This document shows positions 1 through 8,067 of a stretch of 64,000 bases of DNA, in pieces (position 1 is the stretch's first letter; each line of letters begins with the position of its first letter). A program made the translations under genes and the position numbers. This DNA is from Cytobacillus oceanisediminis 2691 (GTDB lineage: Bacteria; Bacillota; Bacilli; Bacillales; Cytobacillaceae), in assembly GCF_007678455.1 (NCBI RefSeq), contig NZ_VEEP01000004.1:124001-188000 (forward strand), given 5' to 3'. The notes beneath the pieces were generated by a model, which did no database searches, was not told where the DNA came from, and saw nothing but the letters and a program-made list of their open reading frames with translations.

Positions 1-1485
1 AAAACACTCAAAACAATCCTGGGGAAGGTTAGTGATTCCGAAAAGGGACTTCCTAAAGAAAAACTTGAGTATTATCTCGCCAGAGGCTATAGCAGGAATG
101 ACAGGGTTGGTTTAAGTTATATCGAGCAGCAATATGAAGATGTCCTGCACGGACAGAAAGCAAAGGTAAAGAACATCACCGATAAAGGCGGCAATGTTCT
201 TGATACCCAGGTGATATCCGAAGGACAGCGGGGAAAGGACCTTGTGCTGACAATTGACATGGATCTGCAGCTTGCTGTTGATAAAATTATTGAAGAAGAA
301 TTACTGAAGGCGAAGCAGACATCAAGAACAGGGCTTCTTGACAGGGCATTTGTCGTGTTGATGGATCCTAATACTGGGGAAATTTTGACACTTGCAGGGA
401 AACAGATTGTCAAGGATGAAGACACAGGCAAGGATGTCATGCAGGATTTTGCGAGCGGCAATTTCACAACTTCTTATAATGTCGGGTCTGCGGTAAAAGG
501 TGCCACGATTTTGACAGGTTTTAGCACCGGTGCGATCAGTCCGGGGACGCAATTTTATGACACGCCTATAAAAATTAAAGGCACGAACCCTAAGAAGTCC
601 TGGAAAGCGGGATTGGGTACTCTTGATGACCGTAATGCCTTGAAGGTATCCTCGAATGTATATATGTTCAGGACTGCGATCAATATTGGTAAAGGAAATT
701 ATAAGTATGATCAGCCATTGTATCTAGAGCCCGAGGCTTTTGATACCATGAGGAATCATTTCAGCCAATTCGGACTTGGTGCAAGAACGGGAATCGACTT
801 GCCAAACGAAATGATCGGTTTTAAAGGAACAGAGAAAAGGCCAGGTCTCTTGCTCGACTTTGCCATCGGCCAGTATGACACCTATACTACGCTGCAATTG
901 GCACAATATGTTTCAACGATCGCAAATGGCGGAAATAGAATCCAGCCGAGAATTGTCAAGGAAATCAGGGAACCGGTCATGAAAAATGAAGAGGTGGGTC
1001 CTGTCGTGAATGAATTTGAGCCTGTCATCCTGAATAAGGTCGATGCCAAGCCTGAATGGTTTGACCGAGTACAAGAAGGGTTCAGGAGAGTCATGCAGGA
1101 ACCTGGCGGTACGGCATATGGAGCATTTCATTCTGCGGAATATAAGCCAGCGGGAAAAACAGGGACTGCACAGGCATTTTATGATGGACCAAAAAGGAAA
1201 AATTATGACATGCCGCCAGAAGTCATGAACTTAAGCCTTGTTGGATATGCCCCTTATGATAACCCCGAAATCGCCGTGGCAGTAATGGTCCCATGGGCGT
1301 ATGAGGGCAATACGGGCCACCATGCAAATAATGATATCGGGCGAAGAGTCCTTGATACGTATTTTGATTTGAAAAAGAAACGTATGGAAGGGAACATGAA
1401 CCCGGAACAACCGATACAGGAAGTTGAAAAGAAAGAAGCAGGAACTGAACTTTTAGAAGAAATTGCAGAAGATACCGAGCAATAA
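1..1485 (+). CDS. pbpA: Class B penicillin-binding transpeptidase (PBP2A-like), 5' end cut by window
   Basis: Cross-links peptidoglycan stem peptides on the outer face of the membrane. The frame is open from base 1, so the membrane anchor and most of the N-terminal dimerisation domain lie outside the window; 494 residues are visible. The transpeptidase signatures are all present: SAVK (SxxK) at nt 487-498, SSN (SxN) at 649-657 and KTGTAQ from nt 1156. The last 30 or so residues are acidic and low in complexity. Its place immediately before the pst operon is that of B. subtilis pbpA (yqgF). A hairpin with a T run follows the stop, separating it from pstS. The family call is secure; the exact paralogue name rests on synteny. 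Confidence 0.92.
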   Translation, partial: KTLKTILGKVSDSEKGLPKEKLEYYLARGYSRNDRVGLSYIEQQYEDVLHGQKAKVKNITDKGGNVLDTQVISEGQRGKDLVLTIDMDLQLAVDKIIEEELLKAKQTSRTGLLDRAFVVLMDPNTGEILTLAGKQIVKDEDTGKDVMQDFASGNFTTSYNVGSAVKGATILTGFSTGAISPGTQFYDTPIKIKGTNPKKSWKAGLGTLDDRNALKVSSNVYMFRTAINIGKGNYKYDQPLYLEPEAFDTMRNHFSQFGLGARTGIDLPNEMIGFKGTEKRPGLLLDFAIGQYDTYTTLQLAQYVSTIANGGNRIQPRIVKEIREPVMKNEEVGPVVNEFEPVILNKVDAKPEWFDRVQEGFRRVMQEPGGTAYGAFHSAEYKPAGKTGTAQAFYDGPKRKNYDMPPEVMNLSLVGYAPYDNPEIAVAVMVPWAYEGNTGHHANNDIGRRVLDTYFDLKKKRMEGNMNPEQPIQEVEKKEAGTELLEEIAEDTEQ

Positions 1486-1494
1486 GAGCCTTTA

Positions 1495-1524
1495 AAAACT
1501 GTCTCATATGAGGCAGTTTTTTTT
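1495..1524 (+). terminator. Rho-independent terminator of pbpA
   Basis: Stem AAAACTG..CT / AG..CAGTTTT around a CATATG loop, followed by eight T, just after the pbpA stop. Confidence 0.85.
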
Positions 1525-1603
1525 ATCGTTTGGGAATACTATGCTTAACCGGCAAACCATACAATGCTTGTTTTTCGGCAGGAGTATGCATCAATCCCGC
1601 AAA

Positions 1604-1657
1604 TTTACAAAACCTTTACATTAAGTTAAAACATCCTTAAAAGAAAAACAGTATTCT
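1604..1657 (+). promoter_or_regulatory. PhoP-binding Pho box and promoter of pstS
   Basis: Four TTnAnA-type hexamers repeat at exact 11-bp steps: TTTACA 1604-1609, TTTACA 1615-1620, TTAAAA 1626-1631, TTAAAA 1637-1642. PhoP dimers bind such repeats of TT(A/C/T)A(C/T)A. A -10-like TATTCT lies at 1652-1657. If transcription starts near 1664, the repeats span about -60 to -22, the placement known for the B. subtilis pstS core site. No good -35 is visible, as expected for an activated promoter. Confidence 0.82.
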
Positions 1658-1705
1658 TGGTCTTGTAGGACAAAACAACCACATCTCGTAGGGGGAATTC
1701 AAGAA

Positions 1706-2659
1706 ATGAAGAGTCTTAAAAAGATGAGCCTGTTTTTAATGCTTGCAGCTGTTATGGTATTCACCGCAGCCTGCGGCGGTGGAGATAACGAAGGTGGAAA
1801 CGGAGAAGAACTTGAAGGCAGTGTCGTCATTGACGGATCTGGCACAGTTTATCCTTTAATGGCACGTATGGCTGAGAACTATATGGGTGAACAGGAAAAC
1901 GTATCAGTAGAAGTTAGCCGCTCCGGAACTTCAGCAGGTTTCAAGAAATTCCTTGCTAAAAACGGAACTGACTTCAACGATGCTTCCCGTCAGATTAAGG
2001 ACGAGGAAAAAGCAAAAGCAGAAGAACTTGGCATCGAAGTACAGGAAATGAAGGTTGCGCTAGATGGTATCACAATCGTCATCAATAAAGACAATGATTG
2101 GGCTACAGATCTTACTGAACAAGAAGTGAAAGATATTTTCCTTGCAAGTGCTGGAAAGAAGAAATGGTCTGATGTTCGCGCTGATTTCCCGGATGAAGAA
2201 ATCAAGACTTATGGCCCTAATGAAAACCACGGAACGTACGAATTCATGTTTGAAACAATCCTGGAAGAACAGGATCTGCCGGAAAACATTAACTTACAGC
2301 AAGATTACTCTACTTTAGTAGACCTAGTTTCAAAAGATAAAAACGCGATTGGTTTCTTCGGATATGGTTACTATGAAAGCAATAAAGACAAGCTTTCAGC
2401 GGTTAAAGTAGACTTTGGCAACGGTCCTGTTGAACCTTCACTGGATACGATCAAAGAAGATGGCGACTATGCACCATTCACTCGTCCAGTGTTCACGTAT
2501 TTGAATGTGAATCAAGCTAAAGAGAAGCCACAAGTGCTTGATTATGCAATCTATACAATGAACAATGCACAGGATGTAGCAAAAGAAACTGGTTTCGCAC
2601 CATTATCTGATGAAGACATCAAATCAACACTGGACACATTGAACGGCCTTAAGAAGTAA
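1706..2659 (+). CDS. pstS: Phosphate ABC transporter substrate-binding lipoprotein PstS
   Basis: Captures inorganic phosphate outside the membrane and delivers it to PstCA. 317 residues. A lipoprotein signal peptide ends in a lipobox TAAC with the lipidated Cys23, followed by a Gly-rich linker. Phosphate-binding motifs of the family are visible: DGSGTVYPL near residue 44 and SRSGTSAGF near residue 71. The ATG is preceded by a strong GTAGGGGG binding site. It is the first gene of pstS-pstC-pstA-pstB-phoU, with a Pho box upstream and an attenuator-like hairpin downstream, so PstS is probably made in excess over the membrane subunits. Confidence 0.95.
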   Translation: MKSLKKMSLFLMLAAVMVFTAACGGGDNEGGNGEELEGSVVIDGSGTVYPLMARMAENYMGEQENVSVEVSRSGTSAGFKKFLAKNGTDFNDASRQIKDEEKAKAEELGIEVQEMKVALDGITIVINKDNDWATDLTEQEVKDIFLASAGKKKWSDVRADFPDEEIKTYGPNENHGTYEFMFETILEEQDLPENINLQQDYSTLVDLVSKDKNAIGFFGYGYYESNKDKLSAVKVDFGNGPVEPSLDTIKEDGDYAPFTRPVFTYLNVNQAKEKPQVLDYAIYTMNNAQDVAKETGFAPLSDEDIKSTLDTLNGLKK

Positions 2660-2673
2660 AGCTTTGACTAACG

Positions 2674-2717
2674 GGAGATGAGAGGTAAGACCTTCTCATC
2701 TCTTGCGTGTGTTTTTT
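2674..2717 (+). terminator. Attenuator-like hairpin between pstS and pstC
   Basis: GAGATGAGAGGT pairs with ACCTTCTCATCTC around a short AAG loop (one bulge). A T run follows after 9 nt rather than directly, suggesting partial termination. In homologous operons this lowers pstC-pstB-phoU expression relative to pstS. Confidence 0.65.
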
Positions 2718-2792
2718 AATTATTAGATGGTCCCTGGGGTACTATAAGGGAAAGTTCTTTCTTGGATGAGAAGGATGAAAGGGGTTTTTTGC

Positions 2793-3749
2793 GTGGCAAA
2801 AAGCGTTGTTCACGAAGACGGCAAAAAGTTGAATGTTCGTGAAATGATATCAGAAAAGAAAAAGACAAAGAGCTTTACAAATTATACTGAAAAATTCATA
2901 CCGAAAATATTATTAGGGATTGCAGCAATCTCTGTCCTGACGACAATCGGAATTGTTCTTACATTATTAACGGAAACAATCGCCTTTTTTAAAGACGTTC
3001 CATTCATAGATTTCTTTACTGGCACTAAATTGAAGCCGCTAGGGGAAAATGCGGTATTCGGTGTTTTGCCTTTGCTGACCGGAACTCTCATTTCAACTGC
3101 TATCGCGATGCTTGTCGCGATTCCTGTTGGATTAATGACCGCCGTGTTCCTGAGTGAGTATGCTTCTGAAAAGACTCGAAGGCTGCTAAAACCAATTCTT
3201 GAAATTCTGGCAGGTATTCCAACGATTGTATATGGTTTCTTTGCCTTTACTTTCGTAACACCTTTATTAAGGTCATTCGTACCCGGACTGGAACCAACGA
3301 ATATCCTTAGCCCGGGAATTGTCATGGGAATCATGATCATCCCGATGGTTGCTTCACTGTCGGAGGATGCAATGAGTTCAGTGCCAAATGCGATGAGGGA
3401 AGGAGCATTGGCCCTTGGTGCAACCAAGCTTGAGGTAACCTGGAAGGTTGTCATCCCTGCTGCGATTTCTGGTATTATTGCATCGTTCGTCCTTGGAATT
3501 TCCAGAGCTATAGGTGAGACGATGATTGTGACAATCGCGAGTGGCAGCTCCAAGAATTTTACTTTTGATGTCACGCAATCGATGCAGACAATGACAGCCT
3601 ATATTGTAGAAGTAACCGGCGGAGAAGCAGCGGCAGGCTCAACTTTATACTACAGCCTATATGCAGTTGCCATGACTTTGTTTGTTTTTACATTGATCAT
3701 GAACCTGGTCGCCCAGTTTATCTCTCGAAAGTTTAGGGAGGAATATTAA
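2793..3749 (+). CDS. pstC: Phosphate ABC transporter permease PstC
   Basis: One half of the membrane channel that imports phosphate. About 318 residues with six predicted membrane segments. The permease EAA loop reads GALALGATKLEVTWKVVIPA near residue 208. The GTG at 2793 was chosen because AAAGGGG lies 8 nt before it; an upstream in-frame ATG at 2766 has no comparable binding site and would add nine residues. The gene is followed after one base by pstA. The pair PstC/PstA is distinguished by order and by similarity to the B. subtilis yqgH/yqgI products. Confidence 0.9.
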   Translation: MAKSVVHEDGKKLNVREMISEKKKTKSFTNYTEKFIPKILLGIAAISVLTTIGIVLTLLTETIAFFKDVPFIDFFTGTKLKPLGENAVFGVLPLLTGTLISTAIAMLVAIPVGLMTAVFLSEYASEKTRRLLKPILEILAGIPTIVYGFFAFTFVTPLLRSFVPGLEPTNILSPGIVMGIMIIPMVASLSEDAMSSVPNAMREGALALGATKLEVTWKVVIPAAISGIIASFVLGISRAIGETMIVTIASGSSKNFTFDVTQSMQTMTAYIVEVTGGEAAAGSTLYYSLYAVAMTLFVFTLIMNLVAQFISRKFREEY

Positions 3750-3750
3750 T

Positions 3751-4635
3751 ATGAAATATGTAGATTCCACTCAAGTCCAGAAAAAAATGGGCACACGGCT
3801 ATTAGCGAATAATCTGGCAAAGGCACTCTTTTTCCTTGCGACCATGTTCGGACTTATGGTACTGATCGTTTTGATTTATCGAGTTCTTAAAGACGGATTA
3901 CCTTGGATCAATATGGATTTTCTTATGAATCGATTATCGACTGATCCAGAAAGAGCAGGTATTTGGGGAGCAATCACAGGCACGTTTTGGCTTATGCTCG
4001 TAGTTGCCCCGGTAACAATGCTGCTTGGTATCGGTACTGCGATTTATCTGGAAGAATATGCGGCAAAAGGCCGTATAGCATCTTTCATTAAAACGAATAT
4101 TTCCAACTTGGCCGGTGTTCCTTCCGTTGTGTTCGGAATCCTTGGATTAACAGTCTTTGCCAGAGCTCTCGATTTGGGATCCGTAGTTCTTGCCGGAGGA
4201 TTGACAATGGCATTGCTGGTACTGCCAGTAGTAGTTGTGGCAAGCCAGGAAGCCATTCGCGCAGTACCACAATTCCTGCGGGAAGCTTCTTACGGTATGG
4301 GCGCCACAAAATGGCAGACAATCAAAAATGTTGTTTTGCCAGCTGCAATTCCGGGAATTCTTACTGGTGTAATACTGGCGCTTTCACGGGCAATCGGAGA
4401 AACAGCGCCACTTGTTGTTATTGGTATTCCAGCACTGTTAATACCTATTCCAGACGGAATCTTTGATAAGTTCACGATTCTGCCGGTGCAAATTTATTAT
4501 TGGACAATTGACTCTGCCCTTGTTGCCGAATATGCCAACCTGGCAGCTGCGACAATTGTGATTCTGTTACTAGTGTTATTTGTGATGAATTCAATTGCCA
4601 TTTTAATACGCAATAAATTCCAAAAGAGATATTAG
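3751..4635 (+). CDS. pstA: Phosphate ABC transporter permease PstA
   Basis: Second membrane subunit of the phosphate importer. 294 residues with about six hydrophobic segments. The EAA loop reads YGMGATKWQTIKNVVLPAAI in the second half. It is preceded by AGGGAGGAA overlapping the pstC stop region, so the two are probably translationally coupled, and pstB follows after 18 nt. Family and role are clear. Confidence 0.93.
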   Translation: MKYVDSTQVQKKMGTRLLANNLAKALFFLATMFGLMVLIVLIYRVLKDGLPWINMDFLMNRLSTDPERAGIWGAITGTFWLMLVVAPVTMLLGIGTAIYLEEYAAKGRIASFIKTNISNLAGVPSVVFGILGLTVFARALDLGSVVLAGGLTMALLVLPVVVVASQEAIRAVPQFLREASYGMGATKWQTIKNVVLPAAIPGILTGVILALSRAIGETAPLVVIGIPALLIPIPDGIFDKFTILPVQIYYWTIDSALVAEYANLAAATIVILLLVLFVMNSIAILIRNKFQKRY

Positions 4636-4653
4636 TCTGGGAGGTTTTAACTT

Positions 4654-5478
4654 ATGTCAGCAGTGACAGAGAAAACAAAAGCAACAGTACAATCCGACGC
4701 GGTGAATAATGCGCCAGAAAATTCAAAGGTTGTATATGAAACAAAAGACCTTAACCTTTGGTATGGTGAAGGACACGCATTAAAAAATATCAACTTAGCG
4801 ATCAACGAAAATGAAGTAACGGCAATCATCGGCCCTTCCGGATGTGGTAAGTCAACTTACATCAAAACTTTGAACCGGATGGTTGAACTGGTTCCTTCTG
4901 TCAAGATTTCCGGTGAGATTTTATACAGGGGACGGAATATCCTTGAAAAGTCCTATCAAGTTGAGGATCTTAGAACGAGTGTAGGGATGGTCTTCCAAAA
5001 ACCGAATCCATTCCCGAAATCAATCTATGACAATATTGCATATGGACCAAAAATCCACGGAATCCGTGATAAGAAAGTACTAGACGAAATTGTTGAGAAA
5101 AGCTTGCGAGGTGCCGCAATCTGGGATGATGTAAAAGATCGTCTGAATCAGAACGCTTACGGCCTGTCGGGCGGACAGCAGCAGCGTATCTGTATCGCAA
5201 GGGCACTGGCAATTGAACCGGATGTCATCCTCATGGACGAACCGACATCAGCTCTTGACCCAATTTCGACCTTGAAAGTAGAGGAACTTGTACAGGAATT
5301 AAAGAAGGATTACAGCATCATCATTGTTACGCATAATATGCAGCAGGCTGCGCGTATTTCCGACAAGACTGCATTCTTCCTGAATGGAGAAGTCATCGAG
5401 TTTGCTGAGACGGATAAGATTTTCTCAAACCCGTCAGATAAGAGGACGGAAGATTATATTACAGGCCGTTTTGGTTGA
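4654..5478 (+). CDS. pstB: Phosphate ABC transporter ATPase PstB
   Basis: Cytoplasmic ATPase that powers phosphate import. 274 residues. Walker [10 protein letters not shown] is at residues 60-68, the signature LSGGQQQR at about 171-178 and Walker B VILMDEP at about 191-197, followed by the SALDP D-loop and the H-loop in THNMQQ. An N-terminal extension of about 28 polar residues precedes the ABC domain. B. subtilis has two adjacent copies (pstBA, pstBB); only one is present here. Confidence 0.95.
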   Translation: MSAVTEKTKATVQSDAVNNAPENSKVVYETKDLNLWYGEGHALKNINLAINENEVTAIIGPSGCGKSTYIKTLNRMVELVPSVKISGEILYRGRNILEKSYQVEDLRTSVGMVFQKPNPFPKSIYDNIAYGPKIHGIRDKKVLDEIVEKSLRGAAIWDDVKDRLNQNAYGLSGGQQQRICIARALAIEPDVILMDEPTSALDPISTLKVEELVQELKKDYSIIIVTHNMQQAARISDKTAFFLNGEVIEFAETDKIFSNPSDKRTEDYITGRFG

Positions 5479-5515
5479 TGAACTAACTTGAAATTTGATT
5501 GGAAGGATGAGGACA

Positions 5516-6175
5516 ATGGTAGTAAGAGGGAAATTTGACGAAGACCTGAAAACACTGCATGGAAAATTGCTTGAGCTCGGGAATTTTGCTGTCCATGCGC
5601 TAAACCAGTCACTGGTGGCACTTGAAAACAAGGATATCGAACTTGCACTGAAAATCCTTGAAGATGATGCCGAAGCAAATATCATGGAAGAGGAAATCAA
5701 TGATTTTGCGATTCTGTTAATCGCAAAGCAACAGCCGGTTGCTGTTGATTTAAGAAGGCTGATTGTTGCGATCAAAATCGCGACTGATATTGAGAGAATG
5801 GCGGATTTCGCGGTAAATATTGCGAAATCGACAATCAGGATAGGAAAAGAACCGCTTGTAAAACCGATTGAGCACATCAAACAGATGCATCAATTATCAG
5901 TTGAAATGCTTAAACTTTCATTGGAAGCTTATAATGAAGAGGATCTCGGTAAAGCGAGACAGGTTGCGCAGATGGACGATCAAGTCGACGACCTGTATGG
6001 ACAAACAATCAAGGAGCTGTTGAGCCTGGCCCAGACCAAGCCTGAACAGCTGGCCCAAATCACACAACTTTCATTCATCAGCCGTTATCTCGAACGAGCA
6101 GCTGACCATGTTACAAATATAGCAGAAAATGTTTTTTACTTAGTCAAAGGTAAGAGATATGATCTGAATCAATAA
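5516..6175 (+). CDS. phoU: Phosphate signalling protein PhoU
   Basis: Links the state of the Pst transporter to the PhoR-PhoP two-component system in other bacteria. 219 residues, the usual length, almost entirely helical, with the two PhoU repeats around residues 15-105 and 115-210. The start at ATG 5516 gives MVVRGKFDEDL and has GGAAGG 9 nt upstream; an in-frame TTG at 5495 and an ATG at 5507 are poorer. It is the last gene of the pst operon. The B. subtilis operon lacks phoU, so this is a real difference from the reference order. Confidence 0.92.
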   Translation: MVVRGKFDEDLKTLHGKLLELGNFAVHALNQSLVALENKDIELALKILEDDAEANIMEEEINDFAILLIAKQQPVAVDLRRLIVAIKIATDIERMADFAVNIAKSTIRIGKEPLVKPIEHIKQMHQLSVEMLKLSLEAYNEEDLGKARQVAQMDDQVDDLYGQTIKELLSLAQTKPEQLAQITQLSFISRYLERAADHVTNIAENVFYLVKGKRYDLNQ

Positions 6176-6180
6176 GGCGA

Positions 6181-6207
6181 AAGAGCAGGGGAATCCTTGC
6201 TCTTTTT
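6181..6207 (+). terminator. Terminator of the pst-phoU operon
   Basis: AAGAGCA.GG pairs with CC.TGCTCTT, followed by a T run, six bases after the phoU stop. Confidence 0.85.
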
Positions 6208-6239
6208 ATCATGGCTCTGTAAACAAGACTGTTTGATTT

Positions 6240-6345
6240 TAGTTCAAGGCTTCACTTTCCGTGAGGCTGCGCTAAGCCTCCACGAACTTGCCCACGCACG
6301 ATGAAAATGCTTTGATTTTCGGAGGAGCCATTGCCTTCCACTACA
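6240..6345. repeat. Possible degenerate dispersed intergenic repeat
   Basis: Non-coding and visibly different in texture from its surroundings: CTTTCCGTGAGGCT, an imperfect GTGAGGCT / AGCCTCCAC hairpin (6261-6283) and TTGCCCACGCAC. Bacillaceae genomes carry intergenic repeats with CTTTCCG, AGCCTCC and CTTGCCCACGC words. This looks like a decayed relative, but the parallel is from memory and only one copy is in the window. Confidence 0.3.
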
Positions 6346-6378
6346 AGCAACATTGGGCTTTAACAGTGCCTAAGCATA

Positions 6379-6408
6379 AAAAAAGACCCTCTAAATTGAG
6401 GGTCTTTT
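6379..6408 (-). terminator. Bidirectional-looking terminator before the minus-strand pair
   Basis: Perfect GACCCTC / GAGGGTC stem around TAAATT, with A and T runs on both sides. It lies just downstream of the minus-strand gene ending at 6426. Confidence 0.8.
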
Positions 6409-6425
6409 GCGTTTGTGGATTGTTA

Positions 6426-6923
6426 TTATCTGTTTTTTGTAATGATCTTGGCAATTTGGTCGTAATCAAGACCGCTTTTTAATTCGTACTTGCCGATTTG
6501 TACCTTTGTATGGTAGCCCTTATCAATCAGGAATCTCTCGAATTTATTCTCATCATCGACGATTCCCTGGCTTGCTAGCATCGTGGCTACATCACCTGGT
6601 GACATGCCGCCTGCAATGATCAGTGTGAATGGTTTCTCCTCTTTTACTTCTTCCGCCTTCTCTGCAGGGGCTTCTTCTTTAGTTGTTTCTTCTTTTGGCT
6701 TATCTTCTTTAACAACTTCTGTTTTCTTTTCGTTAAGCTTCGCAAATTCGTTGTTGTTCAGCACCTTGTATCCTTTTTCTTCAAGAATCTTCTTAGCGTC
6801 TGAAACGGCAACTTTCTTTTCAGGTTCTTTTTCTTTTCCAGCGATCACGCTGCTGCCGGCCCATAGGAACACGGCTGCGAAAAGCAATCCTAATGCAAAT
6901 GCTTGAGCTGTTCGTTTATTCAT
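6426..6923 (-). CDS. Membrane-anchored MltG/YceG-like protein lacking the catalytic domain
   Basis: 165 residues. An N-terminal membrane segment (about 8-28) is followed by a charged region and a Lys/Glu/Pro-rich linker (about 65-100). The C-terminal 60 residues (IIAGGMSPGDVATML, then YHTKVQIGKYELKSG) resemble the small LysM-like subdomain that precedes the transglycosylase core of MltG. The catalytic domain with its Glu is absent, so the protein is probably a binding or scaffold module rather than an enzyme. Its start overlaps the end of the upstream minus-strand gene by 4 nt, so the two form an operon. The MltG relationship is a motif-level judgement. Confidence 0.75.
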   Translation of the reverse strand: MNKRTAQAFALGLLFAAVFLWAGSSVIAGKEKEPEKKVAVSDAKKILEEKGYKVLNNNEFAKLNEKKTEVVKEDKPKEETTKEEAPAEKAEEVKEEKPFTLIIAGGMSPGDVATMLASQGIVDDENKFERFLIDKGYHTKVQIGKYELKSGLDYDQIAKIITKNR

Positions 6924-7294
6924 ACGATCTGTCCTTTATCAACGAATTCATTAATGATTTCCTGAACTTCCTGAGTTGAAAGTGATGATTGCTTTGCGAT
7001 CTGATTCAGATCCATCCCCTGCTGGGCAAGCGACCATACCTGGTTTTTGATGATCTCGTGAATTTGCTTTTTTCCTGTATTAAATGAAGATTGCCTGTCC
7101 AGGTTCGCATCGCCTACGAGCAATTCTTCTTCCAGTACTTTTAGTTTTTTCTTGATCTGGTAAAGATCTTGAATTTGCTGGATTGTCAGCTGGTCGATTT
7201 CCTCGCGCAATTCCTTGTATGGATCTTTCAAAAAGAAAGAAAGAGCGAAAAGGAGCGCGGCCAGGACAACCAGGCTAATGATGATGTAGCCCAT
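6920..7294 (-). CDS. Hypothetical membrane-anchored coiled-coil protein with HTH-like C-terminus
   Basis: 124 residues of unknown function. Residues 1-21 form a membrane helix, about 28-60 a charged heptad-like region (KIKKKL..LEEELL pattern), and about 85-120 a helical part (MDLNQIAKQSSLSTQEVQEI) that reads like a small helix-turn-helix. A GGGAGGA binding site precedes the ATG. Its last codon overlaps the start of the MltG-like gene, so the two products may act together at the membrane. No family name is claimed. Confidence 0.75.
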   Translation of the reverse strand: MGYIIISLVVLAALLFALSFFLKDPYKELREEIDQLTIQQIQDLYQIKKKLKVLEEELLVGDANLDRQSSFNTGKKQIHEIIKNQVWSLAQQGMDLNQIAKQSSLSTQEVQEIINEFVDKGQIV

Positions 7295-7623
7295 CTATTA
7301 TTCCTCCCGAGCTGTTATTAGAACACATAGAATAAGTTTACCATTCAAAATTCGAAAATTCGATTGATATTTTTTTCCTGAAAAAAAATGATAGTTTTGT
7401 CTTATTATGATTTCCATTCGTTGTAAACACTGTCGAATCACCGCCATATTTGTAATTCTAAATGACTATGGAAAAATAAATGGGCGTTTCTGCAAAGTGG
7501 ATAAAGGACGCTGCAAATTACGACAATTTGCGTTCATTGTAGCAGTCATGAGAACGTGCTAACATAAATTTAATGAATATAATTCAATTTTCAATCATAT
7601 AATGATGGTTTTGGAGGTCTGTC
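7295..7623. other. Divergent intergenic region with palindrome and promoter-like sequence
   Basis: 329 bp between divergent genes with no credible ORF. It holds a perfect inverted repeat GCAAATT-ACGAC-AATTTGC at 7513-7531, possibly an operator. A TATAAT lies at 7598-7603 facing the plus-strand gene at 7624, but no convincing -35 was found. Confidence 0.5.
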
Positions 7624-8067
7624 GTGACAAATAGCAATCAACAACTAAACAAGATTGAGGATCATTTAAAGGCGAAAATCCTCTCACCAGGCAAGTTATT
7701 TGTTTACTGGCACCTGCAGGAGGAAAAAGTACGTTTCATAGGCAAGTATTTTCTGATACCTGATGAACAGCTGATTCTGGCTTTACGCTTATCTGATCAT
7801 GGCTCCCGAGCTGTCATCCATGAAGCAATCCTTCGCCCAGGAGTATCAAGCTGGCTGTTCAAGGGAGTCAACGCAACAAGCAACTACCAGGTTGAGTTGG
7901 GGCTCAGACACCAAACAGAAACATTCTTTCCAATGCTTCGATCAAATGTCATTATACAAAATCCCAACATCCAGATAGAGGAAGACAAACCGCTTTTGCC
8001 TGGATGGTCTGGAAAGGTGAGCACTTATACTTATTATGAAAACCTTGAAGGGAGCATCAACAAGTGA
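7624..8067 (+). CDS. DUF4912 domain protein
   Basis: 147 residues, function unknown. The body (about 15-120) matches the DUF4912 pattern: LFVYWHL near residue 26, LALRLSDHG near 55, then SSWLFKG..SNYQVELGLRH and a RSNVIIQNP end. GTG start with TTTGGAGG 7 nt upstream. Its TGA overlaps the GTG of the glycosyltransferase (shared bases 8064-8067), indicating an operon. The domain is known mainly from association with carbohydrate and envelope genes; a role here can only be inferred from the glycosyltransferase next to it. Confidence 0.8.
   Translation: MTNSNQQLNKIEDHLKAKILSPGKLFVYWHLQEEKVRFIGKYFLIPDEQLILALRLSDHGSRAVIHEAILRPGVSSWLFKGVNATSNYQVELGLRHQTETFFPMLRSNVIIQNPNIQIEEDKPLLPGWSGKVSTYTYYENLEGSINK

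Noticed and set aside
2882-3574. 230-codon minus-strand ORF opposite pstC
   Set aside because: Antisense shadow of a clear permease gene.
6288-6482. 64-codon plus-strand ORF after phoU
   Set aside because: Runs through a degenerate repeat and a terminator and has no binding site.
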